Assembly (NCBI GenBank): GCA_905212085.1
Contig: CAJMDF010000002.1
Coordinates: 1-64,000, forward strand
Source: an uncultured Clostridium sp.
Lineage (GTDB): Bacteria > Cyanobacteriota > Vampirovibrionia > Gastranaerophilales > Gastranaerophilaceae
Direction of reading: 5' to 3'
DNA length: 64,000 nucleotides
Below are positions 9,127-18,612 of this stretch, in pieces. The position numbers and the translations under genes are program-made. The notes beneath the pieces were generated by a model. It did no database searches. It was not told where the DNA came from and saw only the letters and a program-made list of their open reading frames with translations. Numbering within the stretch: the first letter of the stretch is position 1; each line of letters starts with the position of its first letter.

Positions 9127-10267
9127 GCGGTATTGTAAACCAAAAAGTGCTGCCTTGGTGGAGTTTTGATTTTACATATAAATCTCCGCCATGAGAACGT
9201 GCAATTTTTTTGCATATTGCAAGTCCAACACCTGAACCTTTTTGCCTTTTTAATTCGCTTCTGTTGACTTGGGTAAAGAAATTGAATATTTTTGCAAGAT
9301 CTCTTTTGCTTATTCCATCTCCTTTGTCTTGAATTTCGAATGTAAATTCTTTTTTGCTATTTAAGAATGTGACTATTGAAATTGAGCTGTTTTCTTTGCT
9401 GAATTTAATTGCATTTGATATAAGATTATAAACGAGTTGTTTAAATCTTATCAGGTCCGCTTTTATTGTAATATCAGATAATGTATAATTAAACGTAATA
9501 TTTTTTTCTTTCCTGATTTCATCAAAACTTAAAATTATATCGTCTATAATTTCTTTTGCTCGGAATTTCTCAGGTTTTAAATCCATTGTTCCATATTCAT
9601 TTTTAGTGTAATCCAGAATATTTTGTATGAATTGCATAAGGTAAGAAGAACTTTTAGATATATTATTTAGGTATTTTGCATCGTCTGTTTTCTCAAATTT
9701 CTCGGCTAAAAGCTCTGAAAATCCCATAATTGAATTAAGCGGAGTTTTGAATTCGTGGGCAATGCTTGCTAAAAATTCAATTCTTTCCCTTCCGTTTCTT
9801 TTTCTTTCTTCATATAGTGAAATTATTTCTAATCTTGAGGAAATGTATTCGAGAATAATATTTACTGTTTCAATATTTTTCTTATTAAAGTTTTCGTCAT
9901 CACTAATCATCCCTATATAGCCTAAAGAGTTGTTTCTGTATATTAAAGGTCTTAGGATAATATTTTTTTTAGAAGTCAAATCAAGATATTCGTTCAAATC
10001 TTCCATTTCAAAATTTTTGTAGTAATCAAAAGCTATTTGTCTGATTTTTTTAATTTCCGATACTAAATTTTTATAGTTTTTTAAATTTTCAGTTTCTTTA
10101 ATTTTTTTGACTTCAATTTGATTAGTGCCCCAATTTATTAGACCGGTCCAGCAGGCAAGAGCTCCTGTAATATCAATAAATCCCTGATTAATAATTTCTG
10201 CTAAGGCTTTGTTAGATTTTGCCGTATTAATTTTTTTCAAAAATTTGTAAATTGCTTTCTTGTTCAT
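9107..10267 (-). CDS. Soluble histidine kinase (GAF-like sensor + HisKA + HATPase_c)
   Basis: A 386-residue kinase without membrane segments, so cytoplasmic. Residues ~15-150 look like a GAF-type sensor domain (inference). The H-box is LASIAHEFKTPLNSIMGFSE with His171. The ATPase domain shows the N box (NLISNAIKFS), G1 (DKGDGISKRDL) and G2 (GSGVGLAICKKIA). No receiver domain or response regulator is adjacent, so it is an orphan kinase. The start at 10267 has no Shine-Dalgarno site; instead TATAAT lies six bases upstream within a palindrome shared with the divergent gmk gene, suggesting a leaderless mRNA. Confidence 0.92.
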   Translation of the reverse strand: MNKKAIYKFLKKINTAKSNKALAEIINQGFIDITGALACWTGLINWGTNQIEVKKIKETENLKNYKNLVSEIKKIRQIAFDYYKNFEMEDLNEYLDLTSKKNIILRPLIYRNNSLGYIGMISDDENFNKKNIETVNIILEYISSRLEIISLYEERKRNGRERIEFLASIAHEFKTPLNSIMGFSELLAEKFEKTDDAKYLNNISKSSSYLMQFIQNILDYTKNEYGTMDLKPEKFRAKEIIDDIILSFDEIRKEKNITFNYTLSDITIKADLIRFKQLVYNLISNAIKFSKENSSISIVTFLNSKKEFTFEIQDKGDGISKRDLAKIFNFFTQVNRSELKRQKGSGVGLAICKKIARSHGGDLYVKSKLHQGSTFWFTIPQKKSSR

Positions 10268-10284
10268 TGTATAATTATACTATG
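10265..10284. promoter_or_regulatory. Symmetric divergent promoter of the histidine kinase and gmk
   Basis: The 20 bases from the minus-strand ATG (10267-10265) to the plus-strand ATG (10282-10284) form an inverted repeat with a single mismatched pair; the central 12 bases (10269-10280) are exact. Each strand reads TATAAT, six bases, ATG. The two -10 boxes overlap by two bases, so polymerase could presumably serve only one direction at a time. No good -35 is seen; TTGTAA at 10245-10250 is a weak candidate for gmk. Confidence 0.65.
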
Positions 10285-10845
10285 AATAAAAAATTGTATG
10301 TAGTATCAGGCTCATCAGGAGTCGGTAAAGGAACTGTTTTAAAAGGCTTTTTATCAAGAAATCCTAATTTTATGCTGTCAATATCTTGCACAACTCGTGC
10401 ACCTCGTGAAGGTGAAGTTGACGGTGTAAATTATTTTTTTATGACAAAAGATGATTTTAAAAACTGTATTGAAAATGATAAATTCCTTGAGTGGGCTGAA
10501 TTTGCAGGAAATTTTTACGGAACTAAGAAAAAATTTATAAACCAGTGTTTAGAAGATGGAAAAGATATAATTTTAGAAATTGATACCCAAGGGGCTTTGC
10601 AGGTAAAAAAACAAATGCCTGAATCTGTGTTGATATTTATTTGTCCTCCATCGTTAGAGGATTTGGAGAAACGTTTGAGAGGTCGTCATACAGAAGATGA
10701 AGCGACTATTCAAAAACGTCTTAATGCCGTAAAAGAAGAACTCGCACGTGCTGAAAATTTTGATTATAAAATTGTGAATGATGATTTAGATAATGCGATT
10801 TCAGAATTGGAGCGTATTATAAAAGGAGAACATGAAAAATGTTAA
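10282..10845 (+). CDS. gmk: Guanylate kinase
   Basis: A 187-residue enzyme that phosphorylates GMP/dGMP to GDP/dGDP with ATP. The P-loop GSSGVGKGT is at residues 10-18, followed by SCTTRAPREGEVDGVNYFF (GMP-binding) and the lid-region motif GRHTEDEATIQKRL. The ATG at 10282 is chosen because upstream codons (from 10252) read into the divergent kinase gene, while family alignment begins at MNKKLYVVSGSSG. It has no ribosome site and a -10 box six bases upstream, hence probable leaderless translation. It overlaps coaBC by 7 bp. The rpoZ gene, which often lies between gmk and coaBC in other bacteria, is absent here. Confidence 0.96.
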   Translation: MNKKLYVVSGSSGVGKGTVLKGFLSRNPNFMLSISCTTRAPREGEVDGVNYFFMTKDDFKNCIENDKFLEWAEFAGNFYGTKKKFINQCLEDGKDIILEIDTQGALQVKKQMPESVLIFICPPSLEDLEKRLRGRHTEDEATIQKRLNAVKEELARAENFDYKIVNDDLDNAISELERIIKGEHEKC

Positions 10846-12002
10846 GCGGGAAAACGGTTCTTTTAGGTATTACCGGAGGAATTGCCGCATATAAAATGTG
10901 CGAGTTAATAAGGATGTATAAACGAGCTAATGCAAATGTTTTAGTTGTATGTACTCCTAATGCTTTGAATTTTGTTACAAAACTGACATTACAAAATTTG
11001 AGCCAAAATGAGGTAGCTGTAGAGGAATTTGATGTAAAGGATTTTAAACCTGAACATATATCATATGCTGATTCTGCAGATATTATGGTTATAGCACCTG
11101 CGACAGCTAATACAATTTCTAAAATTGCAACCGGCGTATGTGATAATTTATTGACATCAATTGCTTGTGCTTTTACAAAACCTGTTATAATCGCTCCTGC
11201 GATGAATTGTAATATGTGGGAAAATCCGGTTCTTCAAGAAAATTTGCATAAGCTTCATTATGAAATTTTAGAACCAGAAAGCGGTTTTTTAGCTTGCGGT
11301 TATGAAGGCAAGGGACGTTTGTGCAGTCTTGATAAAATTTTTGACAAAACTGTAGAATTACTTAATTACAAACCGCTTAAAGGCAAAAAAATTGTGATTA
11401 CATCAGGTGGTACAATAGAGGATATTGATCCTGTAAGGTATATTTCAAATTATTCGTCAGGTAAGATGGGACTAGCACTTGCAGATACTGCGAAAAATCT
11501 TGGAGCTGATGTGATTTTAATTACAACAAAAGATGTTCAAAGAAGATATAATGTCATAAAAGTAAAATCTGCAATTGATATGAAATCAGCTGTTGAAAAT
11601 GAGTTTGAATCAGCTGATTGTGTGATTATGGCAGCAGCTGTTGCAGATTACCGAGTCAAAGAAGTTGCTCCTCAAAAGATGAAAAAAACGTCCGAAGATG
11701 AGATTACGCTTACCTTAGTAAAAAATCCTGATATTTTAAAAGAAATTTCTGCGATAAAAAAATCTCAAATTGTAGTCGGTTTCTGTGCAGAAAGTGAAAA
11801 TTTGATTGAAAATGCAAAAGAAAAAATCTCTAAAAAAGGTTGTGATTTCTTAATTGCAAACGATATTTCAAGAAAAGATATAGGATTTTCAAGTGATTAT
11901 AATGAAGTTACAATTTTAGATAAAAACGGTAATATGACAAAAGTTGAAAGAGCAGATAAAGTTACTGTTGCACGAAAGATTTTTGAGGCAATTTATGGAT
12001 AA
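10839..12002 (+). CDS. coaBC: Bifunctional phosphopantothenoylcysteine decarboxylase / phosphopantothenate-cysteine ligase
   Basis: A 387-residue CoA-biosynthesis enzyme. The N-terminal flavoprotein half (CoaC) shows LGITGGIAAYKMCELIR, APATANTISKIA, the PAMN motif in APAMNCNMW, and the conserved cysteine loop SGFLACGYEGKGRL. The C-terminal half (CoaB, from about residue 185) begins KIVITSGGTIEDIDPVRYIS and has the nucleotide-site motif SSGKMG and AAAVADYR. A GGAGAA site lies in the end of gmk. It overlaps nif3 downstream by 8 bp, giving a tight gmk-coaBC-nif3 operon. Confidence 0.96.
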   Translation: MLSGKTVLLGITGGIAAYKMCELIRMYKRANANVLVVCTPNALNFVTKLTLQNLSQNEVAVEEFDVKDFKPEHISYADSADIMVIAPATANTISKIATGVCDNLLTSIACAFTKPVIIAPAMNCNMWENPVLQENLHKLHYEILEPESGFLACGYEGKGRLCSLDKIFDKTVELLNYKPLKGKKIVITSGGTIEDIDPVRYISNYSSGKMGLALADTAKNLGADVILITTKDVQRRYNVIKVKSAIDMKSAVENEFESADCVIMAAAVADYRVKEVAPQKMKKTSEDEITLTLVKNPDILKEISAIKKSQIVVGFCAESENLIENAKEKISKKGCDFLIANDISRKDIGFSSDYNEVTILDKNGNMTKVERADKVTVARKIFEAIYG

Positions 12003-12684
12003 ATCCGAAATTGCAAAACAAATTGAAAATTTTGCACCGCTAGAACTTGCAGAAAGTTGGGATTGTTCCGGCTGGGGGGTTGATAGTTCTGTATCTGAAG
12101 TAGAGAAAGTCATGCTCTGTTTAACTGTCACTGATGATATTGTAAAACAGGCAAAAGAACAAAACTGCCAGATGATTATATCTCATCATCCTCTGTTTTT
12201 TGTCCCGTTATCATGGAAGAATATAAATATTTATAGTGCTCATACAAATATGGATAGAGCGGAAGGCGGCACAACTGATACATTAATTAATTCAATTGGT
12301 CTTGAAAAATCTTGTAATATCGGAGATTTTACAAGGTTAGTAATATTAGATAAAGAAATTGATATAAAAGATTTTGTTAATCTTTTAAAAAAGATTTCAC
12401 CAAATCTTCGCTATGTAAATAATTCTAATAAGCAAAAAATAAAACAAATAGCTTTTTGTGCAGGCAGCGGCTCTGAATTTATTCAAGAAGCTTTTGAATA
12501 TGGCGCAGATGCTTTAGCTACAGGAGATTTAAAATTCCATACAGCACTTGATAGCCCTATTATTTTATTTGATTTAGGGCACTTTGAAAGTGAGATTATG
12601 GTACTTGATGTATTTGAAAAAATTCTCAATTCATCAGTTTCTATTATAAAAGCTAAAGAAAAAAGTCCGTTTATTCAAACATAA
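11995..12684 (+). CDS. Nif3-like dinuclear metal-centre protein
   Basis: A 229-residue NIF3/YbgI-family protein, usually described as a GTP cyclohydrolase I type 2 homologue but of uncertain function. Metal ligands are visible in SHHPLFF, HTNMDRAEGG and GHFESE. The ATG at 11995 is chosen over upstream starts inside coaBC because family similarity begins at MDKSEIAKQIE; it gives an 8-bp overlap with coaBC. The large insert found in longer NIF3 proteins is missing, so this is the short form. A G6 run at 12074-12079 encodes W-G-V and keeps frame. Confidence 0.88.
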   Translation: MDKSEIAKQIENFAPLELAESWDCSGWGVDSSVSEVEKVMLCLTVTDDIVKQAKEQNCQMIISHHPLFFVPLSWKNINIYSAHTNMDRAEGGTTDTLINSIGLEKSCNIGDFTRLVILDKEIDIKDFVNLLKKISPNLRYVNNSNKQKIKQIAFCAGSGSEFIQEAFEYGADALATGDLKFHTALDSPIILFDLGHFESEIMVLDVFEKILNSSVSIIKAKEKSPFIQT

Positions 12685-12687
12685 ATA

Positions 12688-12715
12688 TTGACATTAAACT
12701 TTTAGCGGTTAAAAT
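12688..12715 (+). promoter_or_regulatory. Promoter of tRNA-Gln
   Basis: A consensus -35 TTGACA (12688-12693), 16-bp spacer and -10 TAAAAT (12710-12715) lie about 20 bp before the mature 5' end of the tRNA. The nif3 stop codon is just upstream. Confidence 0.65.
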
Positions 12716-12736
12716 AATAAATGTAACCAATGATAT

Positions 12737-12811
12737 TGGGACGTCGCCAAGCGGTAAGGCACCTGGTTTTGGTCCAGGCATTCGGAGGTTCGAATCCTTC
12801 CGTCCCAGCCA
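12737..12811 (+). tRNA. tRNA-Gln (UUG)
   Basis: The acceptor stem TGGGACG pairs with CGTCCCA (12801-12807), followed by G and an encoded CCA. The anticodon arm is CCTGG-TTTTGGT-CCAGG, giving anticodon TTG. The T arm has the usual GGTTCGAATCC. A terminator follows directly, so it is a single-gene unit. Confidence 0.97.
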
Positions 12812-12814
12812 ATT

Positions 12815-12846
12815 AAAAAGAAGCTTTTAATAGCTTCTTTTTTTTA
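12815..12846 (+). terminator. tRNA-Gln terminator
   Basis: The stem AAAGAAGCT (12817-12825) pairs with AGCTTCTTT (12832-12840) around a 6-base loop and is followed by a T run. Confidence 0.85.
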
Positions 12847-12868
12847 TATGTTTTTATAATGTACAAAT

Positions 12869-13747
12869 TTATTTATTTTTTCTTGTAACGATTAATAAAA
12901 CTCCAAAAAGTATTAGCATGACTCCAATGCATATCCTTGTTGTAAGCTGTTCATGGAATAATAAAACTCCAAAGAATATTGCGGTCAATGGTTCTAGAGC
13001 CCCTAAAATTGCAGTTGTTGTTGAACCGACAAGTTTTATTGAAATCGTAATTGTCTCAAGTGAAATAATTGTCGGAAATATTGATAGTCCTATTGCTAAA
13101 AGCCATAAAAACGGTTTATTTAAGATTTGTAATTGTGTGCAGAATTTTAAATTTATTATATAGACTATGAGTCCAAACAGCATTACATAAAAACTCATTT
13201 TAGCTCTGTTAATGTGTTGTACTGCTTTTATATTTTTTACTCCGACAATGTATAATGCATATAATAATGCCGATAAAAAAACTATTCCGACACCATATAG
13301 ATTTAAGCTTGCACCGCTTTTCCCATTGTATAAAAGAGTAATTCCTACTGAGGTTAATAATATTGAAGAAATAACGGTTTTTGTAATTTTTTCATTAAAA
13401 AATATTGCCATTATGATTGCAACTAATACAGGATAAATGAATAAAATTGTACACGCTATCCCTGCATCAATGAAGTTAAAAGCATCATATAAAGTCAAAG
13501 ATGATAATGAGAAAAATATTCCGAGTATAAAAAGCGGGATAAATTCTTTTTTAGTGATGTGAAAAGACATTTTTTTCTTAAATTTTAACCATAATCCATA
13601 AATTAATACAGCCAGTGCATATCTGTAAAAAAGTACAGAATTAACACCAATACCTGCTGCAAATAAAGGCAGGGCAAATAAGGGGTTCGTACCATAACTG
13701 GCTGATGCAATAGCACCATTCAGTATGCCTTTTACACGTCTGTTCAA
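12869..13747 (-). CDS. DMT-superfamily permease (EamA x2)
   Basis: A 292-residue inner-membrane protein with about ten hydrophobic segments in two EamA repeats; the second repeat ends at GALEPLTAIFFGVLLFHEQL, a typical EamA signature. The family exports or imports small metabolites such as amino acids or sugars; the substrate is not predictable. The protein ends in a lysine/arginine tail (VTRKNK). It is downstream of, and on the other strand from, tRNA-Gln. Confidence 0.85.
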   Translation of the reverse strand: MNRRVKGILNGAIASASYGTNPLFALPLFAAGIGVNSVLFYRYALAVLIYGLWLKFKKKMSFHITKKEFIPLFILGIFFSLSSLTLYDAFNFIDAGIACTILFIYPVLVAIIMAIFFNEKITKTVISSILLTSVGITLLYNGKSGASLNLYGVGIVFLSALLYALYIVGVKNIKAVQHINRAKMSFYVMLFGLIVYIINLKFCTQLQILNKPFLWLLAIGLSIFPTIISLETITISIKLVGSTTTAILGALEPLTAIFFGVLLFHEQLTTRICIGVMLILFGVLLIVTRKNK

Positions 13748-13809
13748 TTAATTTAATCTCCTTTTTAAAATAATCTATATTAAAGAGTTAGAAAAATCAA
13801 TAAATTATT

Positions 13810-15327
13810 TTATAAATCAACATCAGATTCTTTTATTGGAGCACCTACTACTCTTTCTAATTCTGCTGCATTGATGTTGTAGTTAAGAAGATTTGAATAA
13901 TAATCTAATTGAGCATTTAAATAGCTGTTTTCAGCATCTTTAAATTCAATAGCATCTCCAAGTCCTACTTGGTATCTTCTGAATGCTTGGTATTGACGTT
14001 CTTTAGCTTGTTGAAGTGCTAGTTTTGATACGTCAATACTGTCATGAGAATTTAATAGGCTTATGTATGCGCTTTTAACTTCTAAGTATACGTTTTGTCT
14101 TTGTTGTTCGTAATCTGCTACGGCTTTTTTATAAGCAGCTTTAGCCTGATCTACTTGCTTTTTTAGTAACATAAGGTTTAGTGCATTATAGTTTAATTGT
14201 ACACCGAATTGATAGCCGTAATCGCTGTCAATTTGTCTGCCGCCTTGATTGTATGAACCGAATGCGCTTAAATCAGGAGAAAATGCTCTTTTCGCACTTC
14301 TGATATTTAATTCTGCCGCATCCATTAATTTTTTTGATGATAAAAGTGCCGGCCTTGATTTTTCTGCAGTTTTTAAAAGGTCTTGAAAATTCACATCGTA
14401 TGCTTTTGAATTCAATTTATCTTTTAATACGACATTTTCAAGTTCAGGAATACCTACGGCATTTGCAAGTTCTGCTGCTGCCAATTCCAATGTGTTTTTA
14501 GCTTTAATTAAATTAACTTTAGCATTTCCTAAGTTATATTCAGCAGTAGTTACATCGATTTTAGCTTTTCGTCCGATGTCATATTGTGCTTTTGCTTGTT
14601 TTAGTTGTAATTCAAAATCTTTTACTGTATCTTCATACACTTCTTTTTGAATTTTAGCAAATACAAGATTGTAGTATGCAACTTTTACATTGTATATTAC
14701 TAGCTCGATACTTGTTTCTGCATCATATCTTGATGATTCGTAAGTCTTTTGAGCAGAATCAGCCATTGATTTGGTCTTACCAAAGTCAAATAACAATAAG
14801 TTTGCAGAAATTGTCGGCATATAATACATATTATATTTTTGCGACATCATTCTTGCATAAGAACTTGACATTGTCATAAACATATCATTTCTTGAGTAGT
14901 TTACACCTGCACTAATTGTTGGAAAATAATTTGACCATGCTTGACCTACCATTGTCTTGTAAATTTCCGCGTTACTGATTGCAGACATAATTGTAGGGTG
15001 GTGAGTTATTGCAAGTTTTATACAGTCTACAAGTGTTACTTCGCCGTTCATTTGAGAATATTCTATTTTACTGTTTATGGCTGGGAATTTGGTTTCGTAC
15101 ATTCCTTCAGCTTCTTTAGAAGATTCTTTTTGAGATTGTGCGTTATATTTTATTTTTTTGATTTCATGTTTTAGATTTGTTTTTTCTTTTTCAGGTTTTA
15201 CAATTTCAACTTTTTCTTTTGTTTCTTTTTCTGTTTTATCTTTTTTAAACCAGCCTTTTGCAAAAGTCGGAGTGGTTGAAAGTGTAAATATTGAACATAT
15301 TAAAATTACATTTAAAATCTTTTTCAT
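13810..15327 (-). CDS. TolC-family outer-membrane efflux protein
   Basis: A 505-residue protein with a signal peptide (MKKILNVILICSIFTL, cleavage near TFA), then a lysine/glutamate-rich spacer to about residue 75 and two OEP repeats rich in long helices (for example KQAKAQYDIGRKAKIDVTTA and AKERQYQAFRRYQVGLGDA). It forms the trimeric outer-membrane channel of the pump encoded upstream. Its ribosome site GGAG overlaps the acrB stop codon, six bases before the ATG, so translation is likely coupled. Third gene of acrA-acrB-tolC. Confidence 0.93.
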   Translation of the reverse strand: MKKILNVILICSIFTLSTTPTFAKGWFKKDKTEKETKEKVEIVKPEKEKTNLKHEIKKIKYNAQSQKESSKEAEGMYETKFPAINSKIEYSQMNGEVTLVDCIKLAITHHPTIMSAISNAEIYKTMVGQAWSNYFPTISAGVNYSRNDMFMTMSSSYARMMSQKYNMYYMPTISANLLLFDFGKTKSMADSAQKTYESSRYDAETSIELVIYNVKVAYYNLVFAKIQKEVYEDTVKDFELQLKQAKAQYDIGRKAKIDVTTAEYNLGNAKVNLIKAKNTLELAAAELANAVGIPELENVVLKDKLNSKAYDVNFQDLLKTAEKSRPALLSSKKLMDAAELNIRSAKRAFSPDLSAFGSYNQGGRQIDSDYGYQFGVQLNYNALNLMLLKKQVDQAKAAYKKAVADYEQQRQNVYLEVKSAYISLLNSHDSIDVSKLALQQAKERQYQAFRRYQVGLGDAIEFKDAENSYLNAQLDYYSNLLNYNINAAELERVVGAPIKESDVDL

Positions 15328-15333
15328 TGTATT

Positions 15334-18300
15334 TTATATCTCCAAATCTTTTTCGCTTATTTCTTTTTTAGGGAACAGGTCTACGAATTCCTGAACGATT
15401 ACATAGAATGCAGGAGTAAGTACTGCACCTAGTGTGCAGGCTGCAATCATACCGCCAAATACTGTAGAACCTACTGAAATTCTTGAATTAGCACCTGCAC
15501 CTGTTGCGAATATCATCGGTAATACACCGATAATGAATGCTAATTCTGTCATCATAATCGCTCTGAATCTTAATTTTGCAGCTTTAATCGCAGCGTCTTT
15601 AACAGATAGTCCATATTTCTCGTGTTCTTCTTTAGCGAATTCTACAATTAAAATAGATTGTTTTGCTGCAAGACCTATTAATGTAATCATACCAACTTGT
15701 GAATATATATCAAATGATTGGTTAATCATCATTTGGAATATCAAAGCTCCAAGTGCTGCAATTGGTGAAATTAATAATACTGCGATAGGAATTGTATAAC
15801 TTTCGTATAGTGCAACCAAGAATAAGTATACAAATACTAAAGCCATTCCGACAATCATTGCAGTCTGTCCTGATGCTTCTCTTTCTTGAGCTGAAGTACC
15901 TGACCAATCAAATGTCATATCAGAAGGTAATACTTGTTTTGCAACTTCTTCCATTGCATTCATAGCATCTCCTGAACTTTTCCCTTCAGCTTGTTGACCT
16001 TGAATTTGTACAGACTTGTATTGGTTATATCTTGTAATAGATGCTGTACCTACTGTTTGTTTTAATTTTACAATTGACAGGATTGGTACCATTACACCAT
16101 TTGTATTTTTGACATAAATGCCAGATAAATCTGTTGCTTTGTTTCTGAATGTGCTTTCAGCTTGCATTTGAACTTTAAATACTCTGTCATATTTGTTGAA
16201 ATCGTTTACGTAATATGTCCCGAGCATTGATGATAATGTGGAATATAACTCTTGTAAATCAACGCTTTGAGCCAATGCTTTTTCATAATCAATTTCTACA
16301 ATATATTGAGGAACGTTTGCTTGGAATGATGTGAATACGTTTGATAATGTCGGGTTTTGGTTCGCAGCTGATACTAATTTACTTGCCCAGCTTTCCATAT
16401 CTTGAGGTGTGTATTCCCCTTGAGATAGCATTTGGAATTCAAAACCGCCCATCATACTCATACCATTGATTGCAGGTGGTGAAAACGCTTGGATTGAAGC
16501 TTCTTTTGTATTAGCTGCAACTGTTCTGACTTTGTTTAATATCGTTGTATGAGTTAAATCTGTTTCTTCTCCTTTTATCTTTTTGTATATCCATTTGAAA
16601 GGTGTAACTTTTCTATAACTGTAATCTTTTAACTGTATAATTACGTTTGCTTGGTTTGATCCATCGCCACTGAATACTGTTAATTTTTCAGGATTAATTC
16701 CTGGAATATCTTTGATTTCATTTACAAATTTTGTTGCAACAGTCTCTGTCCTTGATAAAGAAGCACCATCTGGTAATGTAATACTTGCTATTAATACACC
16801 TTGGTCTTCATCAGGAATGAAACCTGTAGAAATTGTCTTGAAAGAAATTAATGTTAAAAGAACTATTCCTGCATAAAATATTGCAACAAGTTTTTTGTTA
16901 TATACGAATTTTTTTACATATTCCATGTAAAAATCTTCGACTTTTGCAAACATTTCGTTGAATTTAACAACAAGTATAGAAGTTTTTTGACCAATTCTGT
17001 CTAGAATATGTTCAATATGTTTTAAATAAGGATATTTATTATAATCATGTTCTTTTTTCTCTTGACCTAAGAAATGAGAACACATTGCAGGTGATAATGT
17101 TAAAGCACAAAGAGCTGAAATTGCAATAGATACGGCGATACATACAGCAAATTGTTTATACATAACACCAGTCATTCCACCCATAAATATAATAGGTACA
17201 AATACTGCCATTAATACAAGGGCCATAGCGACCAATGCAAAACCTACTTCTTGCATTGTAAGTTGTGTTGCAATAATTGCAGATTTCCCTTCTTCCATAT
17301 GACGTTTAACGTTTTCGATTACAACGATAGCATCATCTACAACAACACCTACTGCAAGTACTAATGCAAATAAGGATAACAGGTTAATTGTCATTCCAAA
17401 TGCCTTTAATGCAAAGAATGTACCTATTAATGATACCGGGATAGTTGCACAAGGTACAAGTGTTGCCATTCCGTCACCTAAGAATAAGAAGATTATTATA
17501 ATAACGATTAAACCTGTTAATAAAATCGTAAATTCAACTTCTTTCATTGATTCGTGGATAAAATCAGCATCATCTTTTACGTAAAGAATTTTTATTCCAT
17601 TTGTCATTCTTGCATTTATTTCATTTACTTTAGCTTTTACAGCTTTTGATAGGTTAATTATATTAGCATCCGGAAGTTGTGAAATTACAACAACAGCTGA
17701 CGGTTTGCCGTTTACAAGACCTAAGTTTGAGTAAGATTCTGCTCCGAGTTCTACTCTTGCTACATCTTTGATTTTTACGTTTGAACCGTCCATGTTTGAG
17801 CGGATAATTATATTTTCAAATTGTTTTACATCATCAAGTCTGCCTGGAGTCTTTAGAGTTATTTGCAGTGCTTGAGGATCATTTGTTGGTAACTGACCTA
17901 ATGCACCTGTTGCAACTTGTGTATTTTGACTTGTGATTGCATTTTTAATTTCACTTGTCGAAACATTTAGACCTGCCATTTTTTGAGGATCAAGCCATAT
18001 TCTCATAGAATAATTCCCGCCGCCGAATACACTTACATCAGCTACACCTTCGACACGTTTTAATTCATCTTTAATATATATAGAGCCGTAGTTAGTTAAA
18101 TCAAGTTGTGACCAATTCCCTGATTCAGGATATAGTGTAAGAATTATCGCACCGGAACCTGAAGATCTGCTTATTGCTGTAACACCTGTTCTTTGAACTT
18201 CTTCAGGAAGTTGTGATTGAACCCTTTGAATTAAGTTTTGAACATTCATTAAGTTAATATTTTTATCAGTGCCTACTTTAAAGTATATAGTCAAACTATA

Positions 18301-18582
18301 ACTCCCATCTGTTGATGTTGATGTCATATAAGTCATATTTTCAACACCGTTTAATTTGTTTTCCAAAACGGTTGCAACAGATGATTCAATTACCTCTGCA
18401 CTTGCTCCTTGATATGTCGCAGATACTCTTACCTGAGGAGGTGTTACGTCAGGATAACTTTCTTGCTTTAAGCTTAATATTGAAATCAAACCTAAAATTA
18501 CAATACATATCGATATTACCAAAGCAAAACGAGGTTTTCTTATAAAAAAGAATAACTTTTCTTTATCAAATATTTTTTTCAT
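15334..18582 (-). CDS. RND efflux pump inner-membrane transporter (AcrB/HAE1 family)
   Basis: A 1082-residue proton-driven multidrug transporter with 12 membrane segments and two large periplasmic loops. The proton-relay aspartates are seen in [15 protein letters not shown] (TM4), and TM10-11 contain [15 protein letters not shown] with the conserved lysine. The N-terminal porter motif [20 protein letters not shown] is typical of HAE1 pumps. It lies between the membrane-fusion protein and TolC genes with spacers of 30 and 6 bp. Substrates are unknown; bile salts and antibiotics are usual for gut relatives. Confidence 0.95.
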   Translation of the reverse strand: MKKIFDKEKLFFFIRKPRFALVISICIVILGLISILSLKQESYPDVTPPQVRVSATYQGASAEVIESSVATVLENKLNGVENMTYMTSTSTDGSYSLTIYFKVGTDKNINLMNVQNLIQRVQSQLPEEVQRTGVTAISRSSGSGAIILTLYPESGNWSQLDLTNYGSIYIKDELKRVEGVADVSVFGGGNYSMRIWLDPQKMAGLNVSTSEIKNAITSQNTQVATGALGQLPTNDPQALQITLKTPGRLDDVKQFENIIIRSNMDGSNVKIKDVARVELGAESYSNLGLVNGKPSAVVVISQLPDANIINLSKAVKAKVNEINARMTNGIKILYVKDDADFIHESMKEVEFTILLTGLIVIIIIFLFLGDGMATLVPCATIPVSLIGTFFALKAFGMTINLLSLFALVLAVGVVVDDAIVVIENVKRHMEEGKSAIIATQLTMQEVGFALVAMALVLMAVFVPIIFMGGMTGVMYKQFAVCIAVSIAISALCALTLSPAMCSHFLGQEKKEHDYNKYPYLKHIEHILDRIGQKTSILVVKFNEMFAKVEDFYMEYVKKFVYNKKLVAIFYAGIVLLTLISFKTISTGFIPDEDQGVLIASITLPDGASLSRTETVATKFVNEIKDIPGINPEKLTVFSGDGSNQANVIIQLKDYSYRKVTPFKWIYKKIKGEETDLTHTTILNKVRTVAANTKEASIQAFSPPAINGMSMMGGFEFQMLSQGEYTPQDMESWASKLVSAANQNPTLSNVFTSFQANVPQYIVEIDYEKALAQSVDLQELYSTLSSMLGTYYVNDFNKYDRVFKVQMQAESTFRNKATDLSGIYVKNTNGVMVPILSIVKLKQTVGTASITRYNQYKSVQIQGQQAEGKSSGDAMNAMEEVAKQVLPSDMTFDWSGTSAQEREASGQTAMIVGMALVFVYLFLVALYESYTIPIAVLLISPIAALGALIFQMMINQSFDIYSQVGMITLIGLAAKQSILIVEFAKEEHEKYGLSVKDAAIKAAKLRFRAIMMTELAFIIGVLPMIFATGAGANSRISVGSTVFGGMIAACTLGAVLTPAFYVIVQEFVDLFPKKEISEKDLEI

Positions 18583-18612
18583 ACACTATAATTCCTGTTA
18601 TATTATTTATTA

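Noticed and set aside
10252..10281. Upstream start for gmk adding ten residues
   Set aside because: It reads through the palindromic promoter into the kinase gene, and the family N-terminus begins at the ATG at 10282.
12074..12079. G6 run in the nif3-like gene as a third contingency tract
   Set aside because: Only six G, frame intact, and it encodes the conserved-looking W-G-V segment.
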